Source: Oscillospiraceae bacterium
GTDB lineage: Bacteria > Bacillota > Clostridia > Saccharofermentanales > Saccharofermentanaceae
Reading direction: 5' to 3'
DNA: 64,000 bases
Assembly: GCA_902788505.1 (NCBI GenBank)
Contig: CADAKH010000012.1
Coordinates: forward strand, 1-64,000
The translations under genes and the position numbers were made by a program. Of the stretch, positions 17,212-25,811 are shown in pieces (position 1 is the first letter of the stretch; each line of letters begins with the position of its first letter). The notes beneath the pieces are model-generated. The model was not told where the DNA came from and did no database searches. It worked only from the letters and a program-made list of their open reading frames with translations.

Positions 17212-18381
17212 ATGGGTATAGCTGAAAAACGCGTTGAATTCGGTTCCGACAAGGCAATTGACAAGCAGAAAGCACTTAGAGGATCCGGCAATATAAATGC
17301 TGATTTTTTAGAGATGGCAAGGAATGTATATGCACATCTCAATGATGAGATATCAAAGAAGATCTTCGAAGCAAAGATAATGTATGCTTCCACCGGAGAT
17401 GTCGGTTATATTACCGGACTTGAGTCAAAGTACCGGAATCTCAGCAGCGACATGCAGGTATATGTTGAGAAGCTCCGGAAAGGTTCGCACTGCATGATCT
17501 ACGGCGCAGGCCGTGCCGGACATTATCTTGCAGGAAGATTCAGGCAATTTGGCGTGAAGGTGGACTGCTTCATCGATCCGGATGAGAGCCTTGGTGCTGT
17601 TGATGAGACGACAGGAATCATGATAATTACCGATAAGGAACTCTACGATAATAAAGCTCTTTACGGTGACAAAACTATCGTTATCTCATATTCAAAGAAG
17701 CCTGCAGCCGATGAGGTAAAGAACCGTCTGATCAAAGATCTCGGCGTAAGCGAAAAGAATATCTGCTCGGGGATCTTCGACTGGCGAAATAACCAGGGAC
17801 AGTATTTCGATTATTTCGAAGCGAAGGAGAATGAGGTCTTCGTTGACTGCGGATGCTTTGACGGAGCTACCTGCTACAACTTTGCAGGCTGGTGCGGTCA
17901 CAAGGGTTTTGACCACATATATTCTTTCGAAGCCGATCCGGAGAATTATAAGAAAAGCAAGGAAGCCCTTGCGCCGCTCGGAAAATGCGATCTTTATCCT
18001 TACGGGACTGCAGATGTAAATAAGAAAGTTTATTTTGCTGCGGATGCTTTTGAAACCTCATGTATCATCAGCAAGGAAGAGGCTGAGAAGAGGAACTTCG
18101 AAGGCGTTGAGGAGATAGAGACCGTAGCTCTCGATGACGTGCTTGAGGGCAAGAGAATAACATTCATTAAGATGGATATCGAAGGTGCGGAGTACGAAGC
18201 GCTGCAAGGATCACGCAAACTCATCTTGGAGAACCGTCCGAGAATGGCTATCTCTGTTTACCATAAGTTCGAAGACTTCGTTACATTGGCAGATCTCGTT
18301 CTCGAAATGCATCCTGACTACAGGATCGCATTCAGACATTATGGTTTCGATGAACTTGAGACGATCATGTATGTGGAATAA
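17212..18381 (+). CDS. FkbM-family methyltransferase with an N-terminal nucleotide-binding-like domain
   Basis: A 389-residue protein starting at 17212 (AGAGGATAAAG upstream); in-frame ATGs further 5' exist but lack ribosome-binding sites. Residues about 85-200 form a Rossmann-like domain (CMIYGAGRAGHYLAGRFRQF, DCFIDPDES) similar to the PglD/glycosyltransferase-linked 'GAGxxG' domain. The C-terminal FkbM domain has motif I VFVDCGCFDGAT, YSFEADPENYKKS, and the family hallmark FIKMDIEGAEYEALQG. FkbM enzymes O-methylate sugars, lipids or natural products. No glycan cluster is nearby, so the acceptor is unknown. Confidence 0.88.
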   Translation: MGIAEKRVEFGSDKAIDKQKALRGSGNINADFLEMARNVYAHLNDEISKKIFEAKIMYASTGDVGYITGLESKYRNLSSDMQVYVEKLRKGSHCMIYGAGRAGHYLAGRFRQFGVKVDCFIDPDESLGAVDETTGIMIITDKELYDNKALYGDKTIVISYSKKPAADEVKNRLIKDLGVSEKNICSGIFDWRNNQGQYFDYFEAKENEVFVDCGCFDGATCYNFAGWCGHKGFDHIYSFEADPENYKKSKEALAPLGKCDLYPYGTADVNKKVYFAADAFETSCIISKEEAEKRNFEGVEEIETVALDDVLEGKRITFIKMDIEGAEYEALQGSRKLILENRPRMAISVYHKFEDFVTLADLVLEMHPDYRIAFRHYGFDELETIMYVE

Positions 18382-18385
18382 CGGG

Positions 18386-18505
18386 TCAGCCTAAACTGTA
18401 CTTCTCTTTCACGCGATCATCCGGTTCATATCCTGCCAGGTAATCGTCAGACATGGAGATCAGCTGGTCGTAAGTCACATTCAGGCCATCTGCTATAATG
18501 GTCAT
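18386..18505 (-). pseudogene. Possible C-terminal remnant of a small regulator
   Basis: A 39-codon frame on the minus strand (ATG at 18505, stop at 18386) encodes a hydrophilic peptide ending DDRVKEKYSLG. The core GLNVTYDQLISMSDDYL resembles the tail of a XRE-type regulator, and codon use matches neighbouring genes. There is no ribosome-binding site and it overlaps the promoter of the histidine kinase gene, so it is more likely a decayed end of a gene than a working one. Confidence 0.35.
18491..18499 (+). promoter_or_regulatory. Extended -10 promoter of the two-component operon
   Basis: TGCTATAAT, a complete extended -10, lies about 77 bases upstream of the first kinase start at 18576. Confidence 0.55.
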
Positions 18506-18575
18506 AAAGAGTACACATCTTTTTTCTATACTCGCGGCGTACACGGACAGGATGTCGTGGAAAGGAGCAAAAAAG

Positions 18576-20246
18576 ATGAAGAAACATTATTTGGGATTCG
18601 GATTGATCTATTGCATATTGGCGCTGCTGTTTTTCATAGTAGTGATGTCTTTTTACAGCAAGAAAAAGATAGACAAAATAAATGAGATTGCCGGTTTTTC
18701 TGTAATCAACGCCTCGAGCCTTTTCCCGGAATCAATCAAGGATCCCGAAAAGATGATGTTGAGATCACTTCAAGCCTGGAGATACACCGGATACTCAATA
18801 GAAGAGGAAGGCTTCTATTCCTCAGTCATCGATACAAGGGACAATTTTAATGTTTTACTGGAAACAAGAGATTACTTCTGCATCACATACTATGGTGAAC
18901 TCGAGGTTGAGACCAGGGAGACTCCGGAAGGTTACGAAACAAAATATACTCAGCTGGCTCCGGGCGATGATAGATTTTTACTGCTCGATGCACCGGCATC
19001 ACTTACCAAGGACGAAATATCTGAACTGCGCCATCCGGATGGAGTCACAATTACAGGTGCCATGTGCGATGATACATACATTTATGACGGCAGCTTAAAT
19101 TATCCTTTTGACGGTCAGACGAAATCCTTAAAGATCGCCCGGCCGTCGATAGTAGATAAAGAAAACAGTGTTCCTTATGAAGACTGGATCGTACGTCTTG
19201 ATGAAATTGACTTCTATCCTCTGGGTGAGAATTCCAAGGGCGGAAGGCTCAACAAAAGTGCCCATAACATGAGTGATGCGTTTATGGAAAAGTTCATAGC
19301 CGGAGAGGAGTCTTCGGATCTGCAGATCAACAAAGGCATTTTCACTACGACCGCATCAAGAGTCTTTGTTTACGACGGCGGCAATTATCTTGTTACTTTC
19401 TATTCTGTGATGCATCCTCTGGGAACAGTTATCAAGCAGAATCTCAAAGTCTATATTCCTGCTTTGCTGGCTCTTATTCTTGTTGAGGCAATCATTATTT
19501 TCGCAGTCAGAAAACTCTATCTCAATCAGAAGACTTTTGAACTCCGGAGTCAGAAACTGATGAAGGGAATCGCACACGATCTGAAGAATCCTCTTGCCGC
19601 AACGAAAGCTCATATGGAGAATTGGGAGAAGCTCGACGATGACAAGCGTCAGGAGTATTCCGGGAAGATAATCTCCGAAGTCGATTACATGTCCAATATG
19701 GTCACAAAGCTTCTTGAACTGTCAAAATCAAACGGACGCAACATCAGGCTGAACCGTGAAGATGTCGATCTGCTTCTTCTTACGAAGAATGTAAAAGACA
19801 GAAACATGGAATCTATCAGTGCAAAGAAGATCGATTTCTCGATCATTACTGATGAGGGTATTGATTGTTATCCTGTTTTCGCTGATCTTGAGATGATGCA
19901 CATTGTAATCAACAACTTCGTGGCAAATGCGATCAAGTACTGTGATCACACGGTTACTGTAAAGCTGAACCGCACCGGCAGGACGATCAGGTTCTCCATC
20001 ACAAACGACGGAACAAGGATTCCCGGCACGGACATCGACAAAGTCTGGAATGCAAACTACGGCATTGATCTTTCGAATGCCGATTCAGGCGAAAGCACCG
20101 GTGTCGGTCTCTCCGTAGTAAAAAGTATCCTTGAAGCTCATCACTCAAAATGCGACTGCTACAACGGCGCCAAGGGAACCACATTTCAGTTCGTCATGGA
20201 AGCTTATGACAAAGGCCGCTCAGAGGCCGGCGAAGAACAGGACTGA
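18576..20246 (+). CDS. Sensor histidine kinase 1
   Basis: A 556-residue membrane kinase starting at 18576 with AAAGGAG 9 bases upstream. TM1 is at about residues 4-27 and TM2 at about 290-314, enclosing a large extracellular sensor of some 260 residues. The HisKA H-box is GIAHDLKNP (His about 333), the N-box NNFVANAIKY near 445, G1 ITNDGTRIP and G2 STGVGLSVVKS. All catalytic boxes look intact. It is a clear paralogue of the next gene: TM1, TM2, the linker and the kinase core align, but its sensor is more than 100 residues longer. Confidence 0.92.
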   Translation: MKKHYLGFGLIYCILALLFFIVVMSFYSKKKIDKINEIAGFSVINASSLFPESIKDPEKMMLRSLQAWRYTGYSIEEEGFYSSVIDTRDNFNVLLETRDYFCITYYGELEVETRETPEGYETKYTQLAPGDDRFLLLDAPASLTKDEISELRHPDGVTITGAMCDDTYIYDGSLNYPFDGQTKSLKIARPSIVDKENSVPYEDWIVRLDEIDFYPLGENSKGGRLNKSAHNMSDAFMEKFIAGEESSDLQINKGIFTTTASRVFVYDGGNYLVTFYSVMHPLGTVIKQNLKVYIPALLALILVEAIIIFAVRKLYLNQKTFELRSQKLMKGIAHDLKNPLAATKAHMENWEKLDDDKRQEYSGKIISEVDYMSNMVTKLLELSKSNGRNIRLNREDVDLLLLTKNVKDRNMESISAKKIDFSIITDEGIDCYPVFADLEMMHIVINNFVANAIKYCDHTVTVKLNRTGRTIRFSITNDGTRIPGTDIDKVWNANYGIDLSNADSGESTGVGLSVVKSILEAHHSKCDCYNGAKGTTFQFVMEAYDKGRSEAGEEQD

Positions 20247-20269
20247 GGTATAGCGGTAAGGAGAACGGC

Positions 20270-21580
20270 ATGAAGAATAACTACTTAAAATACGGAATTA
20301 TTTTTTGCATTTTGGTCTTCGCAATATTCTCGGCAGTGACAGTCTTTTACACGAAAAGCAATATCGATGAGTTTAACGATGAGGTCTACCGTGAGATTAT
20401 TGAGATAAATAACACTTTCATTTTTCACTTCGAAGATGATTCAACCGAACTTTTTGAAAGGGATCTGATAAATGTTTGGGAACACTACTTCCGGTCGGAA
20501 TACACTAATGGCTCAGGATTTTATTCTTCTGCCACAGACCTGAAAAACGGCAATGTCATCATTGATTCCACCAACTATACGTCCTCATTGGCTCAGACTG
20601 TTCCCGACTTAGATTCCAAGGCCCGGAATATGATTGACGAACAGATAAACGAAGGATTCTCTTCAGATAAACCAGTAAACATCCATAGCCATGACGACGG
20701 CATTTTCAACACAACAGTCATGAGTATCACCGACATAAATGACAATGATTATCTTTTATCATACGGTGCTGTCTTTAATCCGTTTCAAAGTGTAATCCGG
20801 CTCAAAGCCGGAGCATATATTGCAGGACTCACGGCTTTCATAGTGATCGAAGCAGCTGTCCTGATCTCATTTATGATGCTCTACCGCAATCAGAAAAACT
20901 ACGAGCTCCGCAACCAGAAGCTTACAAGAGGCATCGCACACGAACTTAAGACACCTCTTGCAGTTACAAAAGCAACCGTCGAGAACTGGGATTACCTGGA
21001 TGACAACATGCGCCGCGAACACTCGAAAAACATTATATCCGAAGTCGGCCACATGTCGGAAATGGTCGATAGACTTCTTGAGGTCTCGCAGATAAGCGGC
21101 GGCAACGTCAAGATAAACCCGGAAGCAGTTGACCTCCTGAAGCTTACCAGGAATACAAAGGAACGGAACAGCGAACTTCTCCGTGAGAGAAATATCCGCT
21201 TCACGATCACAGGCGATGAGAACTCATATCCTGTATATGCGGATCCCGACATGATGAATATCGTGATCGGAAATTTCGTATCAAATGCTATCAAGTATTG
21301 TGACCGTGAGATCACAGCTGACTTTGAAAGGACCGGTAAGAAGATAACTTTCAGCATCACCAACGACGGTGCCGTAATCGGCAAAAAAGACCTCGATAAG
21401 ATCTGGGATATCTTCTATACTACAGATAAGGCAAGGACAAACAGAATGAGCAACAGCGGAGTCGGTCTCTCCCTTGTAAAGAGCATTCTCGATGCCCACA
21501 AGGCAAAGTACGGCTGCACTAGCGGCGCTGGCGGCACGACGTTCAGATTCACGATGGATCGTTTTGAACCGTCCAAATAA
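20270..21580 (+). CDS. Sensor histidine kinase 2
   Basis: A 436-residue kinase, 23 bases after kinase 1, with TAAGGAGAA before the start. TM1 is at about 4-27 and TM2 at about 180-203, with an extracellular sensor of about 150 residues. The H-box is GIAHELKTP (His about 224), the N-box GNFVSNAIKY near 337, and the G2 box NSGVGLSLVKS. The two kinases share the pattern RNQKxxELRxQKLxxGIAH, so one arose by tandem duplication. The two sensors have diverged, which suggests two inputs to one regulator, or a heterodimer. Confidence 0.92.
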   Translation: MKNNYLKYGIIFCILVFAIFSAVTVFYTKSNIDEFNDEVYREIIEINNTFIFHFEDDSTELFERDLINVWEHYFRSEYTNGSGFYSSATDLKNGNVIIDSTNYTSSLAQTVPDLDSKARNMIDEQINEGFSSDKPVNIHSHDDGIFNTTVMSITDINDNDYLLSYGAVFNPFQSVIRLKAGAYIAGLTAFIVIEAAVLISFMMLYRNQKNYELRNQKLTRGIAHELKTPLAVTKATVENWDYLDDNMRREHSKNIISEVGHMSEMVDRLLEVSQISGGNVKINPEAVDLLKLTRNTKERNSELLRERNIRFTITGDENSYPVYADPDMMNIVIGNFVSNAIKYCDREITADFERTGKKITFSITNDGAVIGKKDLDKIWDIFYTTDKARTNRMSNSGVGLSLVKSILDAHKAKYGCTSGAGGTTFRFTMDRFEPSK

Positions 21581-21599
21581 AACAGGAAAGGCATCCGGT

Positions 21600-22274
21600 A
21601 TGTATCAGATATTGCTTGCAGAAGATGAGAAGGCATTAAGTGAAGTCGTCGAAGTCTTTTTCCGCAAGAACGGATTTGGGATCGATGTTGTCGATAACGG
21701 CATAGATGCCTGCTCCTGTGTTGACAGACAAAAGTACGACATAGTGATCCTCGATATCATGATGCCCGGCAAAGACGGCAAGGAAGTATGCAGATACATC
21801 CGTTCCAAATACGATGTGCCGGTTATTTTCCTGACTGCTCTGGGAGATGAATGCGATATCGTCACCGGATACGAGATAGGCGCCGACGAATATGTGACCA
21901 AGCCTTTCTCGACCAAAGTTCTCCTGATGAAAGTAAATGCACTGATCAAAAGATACCATGGCACACTTATCCAAAACGGCAGGCTGATAATAGATGAAAT
22001 TAGCATAGAACCTGCAAGACATCTTGTAACTGTGAATGGCAAGGCAATTACACTTGCGCCTAAGGAATACGATCTTCTGATGCTCTTCATCGATCACAAG
22101 GATCTTGTCCTAACCAGAGATCAGATCCTGGACGATGTCTGGGGTTCCGATTTTGAAGGCTACGACCGAACTGTTGACACACATATCAAGAAGCTCAGGA
22201 AAGCGCTCGGCAAAGCCGGATATCACATTGAGACAGTTATTAAAACCGGCTATGTCTGGAAAAGCAATTGCTGA
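21600..22274 (+). CDS. OmpR-family response regulator
   Basis: A 224-residue regulator, 19 bases after kinase 2. The receiver domain has the acidic pocket AEDE (residues 7-10), the phospho-acceptor Asp52 in DIVILDIMMPG, a conserved Thr/Ala switch at FLTALGD, and Lys in VTKPFS. A winged-helix DNA-binding domain follows (LAPKEYDLLMLFIDH, YDRTVDTHIKKLRKALG, KTGYVWK). Start at 21600; a longer in-frame reading overlaps kinase 2 and has no ribosome-binding site. It is the only regulator for the two kinases. Its targets are unknown. Confidence 0.93.
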   Translation: MYQILLAEDEKALSEVVEVFFRKNGFGIDVVDNGIDACSCVDRQKYDIVILDIMMPGKDGKEVCRYIRSKYDVPVIFLTALGDECDIVTGYEIGADEYVTKPFSTKVLLMKVNALIKRYHGTLIQNGRLIIDEISIEPARHLVTVNGKAITLAPKEYDLLMLFIDHKDLVLTRDQILDDVWGSDFEGYDRTVDTHIKKLRKALGKAGYHIETVIKTGYVWKSNC

Positions 22275-22312
22275 TAGAATAAAAATATCATAAATATGGG
22301 AGGTCCCGGAAG

Positions 22313-23389
22313 TTGTCACAGAATTTCAGCGTTATAGACGGAATTAGTGTCACCAGCACTGCCGTAAGATGCCCCGGATGCGGCGCCACTATCGGCGTAA
22401 AGTTCGAGCCTGCTACTGCAACATTACACTGCCCCTTCTGCGGTCTGTCTTCCAATCTCCCCGCACCTGAAGATGGTGAAGCTCCCCAGGAACTTGATTT
22501 CAATTCTGCTTTGCAGCGCGCCAATGTGAATTGGGGCAGTATCAAGAAGCTTGTAGTATGTTCGAACTGCGGCGGCCAGGCGCTCTATGATGCCGAGCAG
22601 ATCTCCGGAGCTTGCCCTTTATGCGGTTCAACCAGCGTTGCTCCGGCAGCGGAGAATGAGCAGATCATGGCGCCTAATGCTATCATTCCTTTCTCTGTCT
22701 CAAGAGAACAGGCATTACAGTGTTTTACCGACTACATGCACAAAAAGCAATTAGTCTCCAAAGAAGTCTATAACAGCAAGCTCGAAAACCTTGTTGGCAT
22801 CTATCTTCCTTTCTGGACCTATGATGCATATACAGTCTCGACTTATTCCGCCAAAAAGGACACCGACAATGAAGAAGGACCTATCGGATACTATAAAGGT
22901 GTTTGGAATCAGGCTATTGACGACGTCATCATTTTCGCTTCGGACAGGATCCATCACCGTTATCTTCCCAAGGTCTCACAATTCGATTTCAATCAGGCTG
23001 TTCCTTATTCACCTGAATATCTTGCAGGCATTCCTGCCGAGCGTTATACAGTCGGCCTCAACGCCGGCTGGGTACAAACCATGAAGCAGGTGGAACCGAA
23101 ACTGAGAAATGCCATCGAAGACAATTACAAAGATCTCTGGGTCACGAAAATGACGACGAAGTACTATAACGTCAAATTCAGATATGTTTTGGCGCCGGTA
23201 TACTTTGCTTCTTTTACTGTCGGCAAGTACACCTATCCGGTAGTCATAAATGGTCAGACAGGCAAGACATTCTTTGATGTGCCCACATATTTAACCAAGA
23301 TGATCGTTTTTTTCGTTTCGTTAGGATTACTGTCTTTAGCCATATATTTCATAGTCATACTTCTGTTACAGAATCAGCCCTGGCTCTGA
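22313..23389 (+). CDS. TFIIB-type zinc-ribbon protein with a C-terminal membrane anchor
   Basis: A 358-residue protein. The only plausible start is TTG at 22313, with GGAGG 8 bases upstream. Two zinc ribbons are visible: CPGCG...CPFCG (about residues 20-45) and CSNCG...CPLCG (about 85-110). The body contains YLPFWTYDAYT and VLAPVYFASFTVGKYTYPVVINGQTG, which a paralogue at 25812-27224 shares (ALYVPFWLLDC; LLPVWFITVEFGG, VNGQTGE). A single membrane helix ends the protein. Proteins of this type are annotated as TFIIB-type or PriA-like zinc-ribbon proteins in Clostridia without known function. It follows the response regulator gene by 38 bases. Confidence 0.8.
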   Translation: MSQNFSVIDGISVTSTAVRCPGCGATIGVKFEPATATLHCPFCGLSSNLPAPEDGEAPQELDFNSALQRANVNWGSIKKLVVCSNCGGQALYDAEQISGACPLCGSTSVAPAAENEQIMAPNAIIPFSVSREQALQCFTDYMHKKQLVSKEVYNSKLENLVGIYLPFWTYDAYTVSTYSAKKDTDNEEGPIGYYKGVWNQAIDDVIIFASDRIHHRYLPKVSQFDFNQAVPYSPEYLAGIPAERYTVGLNAGWVQTMKQVEPKLRNAIEDNYKDLWVTKMTTKYYNVKFRYVLAPVYFASFTVGKYTYPVVINGQTGKTFFDVPTYLTKMIVFFVSLGLLSLAIYFIVILLLQNQPWL

Positions 23390-23467
23390 CGCTGAAATCA
23401 GACCTGTCTTCTGCTGACATTTGAGCGGAGTAAATCTCAAAATCAGTAGCTCTTTATGGTTTGTGTG

Positions 23468-23986
23468 TCAGAAAAAGTTCTCGCCGTTCATAACCCTGAC
23501 AATGCCGCCAATGATCATTGCTATCCACAGCAATATGCTTGTGCAGGAAAGACATAAGCCTGTTATACTTTTGCCTTTTCCACCTAATTCACCGGATTTT
23601 TTCAATCCGACAAGTGAGAAAATCAGGCCCGGTATTGCCGGAATGATATTGAAATAAGGCAAGTAAACGCCGACCATAGATACAATACCGAAAATAAGAC
23701 CTGCCTTGGCAGAACGGTTTGAAACACTAGTTGAGGGCACCTGTACCAAAACATTTTGTCCAAAGGCCGGGTTGAATTCTCCCTGATGATAGACAGGTTT
23801 AACCGGAGCAGTAGGCATAACCGGCTCGTAAACAGGCTCTACAAGTTCAGCAAACTGAGTGGGCTGTACGGGCTGAACAGGCTGAACCGGTGTTCCAGCG
23901 TTCATAATAACCGGTGCTTTAGCACCGCAGTTAGAGCAAAAAGCCTGACCGTCAGGAATAAATGATCCACAAGATTCGCAATACAT
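23468..23986 (-). CDS. Zinc-ribbon protein with a Pro-rich linker and DUF4190-like helices
   Basis: A 172-residue protein. A zinc ribbon (CESCGSFIPDGQAFCSNCG) opens the protein, a proline/glutamine/valine-rich linker with PVQ repeats follows, and the C-terminal half has two membrane helices with a basic loop (LVGLKKSGELGGKGKS), the DUF4190 layout. AAGGCGG precedes the start. Zinc-ribbon plus DUF4190 proteins are common in Clostridia and are of unknown function; the ribbon should face the cytoplasm. It is convergent with the 22313 gene. Confidence 0.8.
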   Translation of the reverse strand: MYCESCGSFIPDGQAFCSNCGAKAPVIMNAGTPVQPVQPVQPTQFAELVEPVYEPVMPTAPVKPVYHQGEFNPAFGQNVLVQVPSTSVSNRSAKAGLIFGIVSMVGVYLPYFNIIPAIPGLIFSLVGLKKSGELGGKGKSITGLCLSCTSILLWIAMIIGGIVRVMNGENFF

Positions 23987-24088
23987 AATCCGCCTTACTC
24001 CCTTATTCTTTCACTTGCCATACCGCCGTCAATAACAACATGGGTTCCGGCCTGTAAACTTCTCCCGGATTAAATCATATAAGTACAT

Positions 24089-24116
24089 TTTATAATATTT
24101 GAAAATGTTTTTTCAA
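24089..24116 (-). promoter_or_regulatory. Promoter of the zinc-ribbon/DUF4190 gene
   Basis: The minus strand has TTGAAA (24111-24116), a 16-base spacer and TATAAA (24089-24094). It overlaps the last codons of the small gene upstream. Confidence 0.6.
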
Positions 24117-24256
24117 TCAGAAGTTCCGCGCCTGACTATATCATTCGATAATTCAAACAGCTGTGCCGCCAACTTCATATCTTTAGAGCGTTTTGAAGAT
24201 CTGGCTATCCTGCATTTATAGAAATAATCTCCGGTCACAACTGCAGTTTTATGCAA
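24113..24256 (-). CDS. Small basic protein, 47 aa, coupled to the upstream lipoprotein
   Basis: The minus-strand TTG at 24256 lies 7 bases after a perfect AAGGAGG that overlaps the last codons of the lipoprotein gene ending at 24259. The frame runs 47 codons to TGA. The product is basic in the middle (CRIARSSKRSKDMK) and amphipathic helical towards the end (LAAQLFELSNDIVRRG). No family is recognised. The spacing and Shine-Dalgarno indicate translation coupled to the lipoprotein, so the two probably share promoter element C. Confidence 0.6.
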   Translation of the reverse strand: MHKTAVVTGDYFYKCRIARSSKRSKDMKLAAQLFELSNDIVRRGTSD

Positions 24257-24258
24257 TA

Positions 24259-25134
24259 TCAGACCTCCTTATCCGCTGCGGAATCTCCCATCTGTTTTTT
24301 GTAAATCACGGAAGTATCCTTATCCTGAAGTTGGGTCTTTCCTACCGAATAACTGTATGAGATAGAATGCCAAAGATTACCTTCAACATATTCGAAGGAA
24401 ACGCCCTCATCAGCTAATACTATTTCTCTTATCTCATAAACTTCAGCATCAGGCTGACCCGCAGGTTTGACTTCAAGATAAACCTGATCGCCCTTCTTAT
24501 ATATCAATACATACTGCTGATTGTCATCAGGACAAACATACCTGCCTTCGAAAAGATCAAATGCTCTGTCTGATGGTGTCTCCTTATCCGCATATCTGTA
24601 AAGAGTATTACTTATGCCTACAAGTTCAGTAATTCCTTCGATAAATCCGCTGTAAACCGGTGTCCTGCTGCCTTCAGTATCGTATGTATAAAAGCTCCAG
24701 CTGTCCATATCATAACAATTGGAAAAATCCAGATCATAACTGTCTCTTTTATCTCTGAAAGTATCAGCAAGAGTCATAATCCGCTTAAAATCGATGTAAC
24801 TGATCTCTTTTGTAACCACCGATTCACCGCTTAATGTATAATTGGTCTTTATCTCGATGGATCCATTGTAATAAACTGAGTAACTTAGTTCTTCCCAGTA
24901 ATCGTTTCCCCAATCGAACGGACCGCCATTACTGCAATAAGCTGTAAATGCCAGTTTATCAGAATCAAGAAACTGATCGGGTAATGTACTATCGGTAGTA
25001 GTTATAGTTACCGGATCAGAATCTGCTTTCATTTCATCTGAAGCATTGCAAGAACATAATAGAAAAGGTGCGATCAATCCGCACAACAAAGCAGTACTTA
25101 TTCCGTATAAAAAAACGCAAGCAGTCTTCTTCAT
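24259..25134 (-). CDS. Lipoprotein of unknown function
   Basis: A 291-residue lipoprotein. The start at 25134 has a G-rich GGGGGG Shine-Dalgarno and leads into a signal peptide ending FLLCSC (Cys29). The N-terminal domain (YSVYYNGSIEIKTNY, FKRIMTLADTFRDKRD, WSFYTYDTEGSRTPVYSG) is similar in order and spacing to the lipoprotein at 39468 (YRIEWNGKITRTVGY, YKTLYEFAEL). The C-terminal domain has repeated beta strands (YVLIYKKGDQVYLEVKPAGQ). Promoter element C lies 30 bases upstream. A small gene is coupled to its 3' end. Confidence 0.8.
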   Translation of the reverse strand: MKKTACVFLYGISTALLCGLIAPFLLCSCNASDEMKADSDPVTITTTDSTLPDQFLDSDKLAFTAYCSNGGPFDWGNDYWEELSYSVYYNGSIEIKTNYTLSGESVVTKEISYIDFKRIMTLADTFRDKRDSYDLDFSNCYDMDSWSFYTYDTEGSRTPVYSGFIEGITELVGISNTLYRYADKETPSDRAFDLFEGRYVCPDDNQQYVLIYKKGDQVYLEVKPAGQPDAEVYEIREIVLADEGVSFEYVEGNLWHSISYSYSVGKTQLQDKDTSVIYKKQMGDSAADKEV

Positions 25135-25164
25135 GAAACAGTCCCCCCCGATTTTACCTGTTAA

Positions 25165-25198
25165 CATATAAACAGATTAAACACTGAATATGTTGCAA
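25165..25198 (-). promoter_or_regulatory. Shared promoter element C (TTGCAAC-N15-TCTGTTTA)
   Basis: On the minus strand TTGCAAC, exactly 15 bases and TCTGTTTATATG lie 30 bases before the lipoprotein start at 25134. It is very like element E over its whole length. Confidence 0.65.
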
Positions 25199-25219
25199 TA
25201 GTTCTGTTTCCGGTCACCG

Positions 25220-25759
25220 TCACATCAGATATCTTTTTACCGTCCTGTCACTCCAGACATGAGCCTCGATATACCGCTCAGGCCCATATGCACCGTCATC
25301 GTTCCACTCCTGCGGAAGACCGTATCTGTCGATGAGCTCGAGTATCTCAACATAGGTATAAAGCTTCTTGCGGTATTCTTTGCCGTCATTTACCTTATCA
25401 CTGAAAGTCGGCATTGAATCACCGTATGTGAAAGATACTGTCTTGAGATCGAATTCCTCAATCGGGATCTTTATGTATGCAGGCTGTTCATACCATGAAT
25501 AAAGCCATGGACTGTATCCGGCCACCATATAATGAGGCGAATCGATCTCGATCACTCCGCCCTTCTTCGCAAACTCCCTGCGGAGGATAGCTTCACAGTT
25601 GCGGCGCTTCCCGATATACATCTCATCTCTTTGTGCGCAGAAGGAACCGGGACGTTCGGACCTGACTTTTTCCATGACAGACATTGCTTCATCGGCAGGA
25701 AGCTTGGTCAGACTTTTGAAAGGACCTGTCCTTATGTCGTAGAAGTGATAAAGATCCAT
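25220..25759 (-). CDS. Conserved-looking protein of unknown function
   Basis: A 179-residue soluble protein with no signal peptide or membrane helix. It begins MDLYHFYDIRTGPFKSLTKL and has a cysteine in SFCAQRDEMYIGKRRNCE, an aromatic patch (HYMVAGYSPWLYSWYEQPAYIKIP) and a C-terminal EAHVWSDRTVKRYL. I do not recognise the family; the YIGKRRNCE and SPWLYSWYEQ segments look conserved enough to be a binding surface. It starts 52 bases after the zinc-ribbon gene, in the same direction, so cotranscription is plausible. Confidence 0.75.
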   Translation of the reverse strand: MDLYHFYDIRTGPFKSLTKLPADEAMSVMEKVRSERPGSFCAQRDEMYIGKRRNCEAILRREFAKKGGVIEIDSPHYMVAGYSPWLYSWYEQPAYIKIPIEEFDLKTVSFTYGDSMPTFSDKVNDGKEYRKKLYTYVEILELIDRYGLPQEWNDDGAYGPERYIEAHVWSDRTVKRYLM

Positions 25760-25811
25760 ATTGCAAGCTCACCAGACTTCAATAGTCTGCTTGAAAACTG
25801 TTATATACGTT

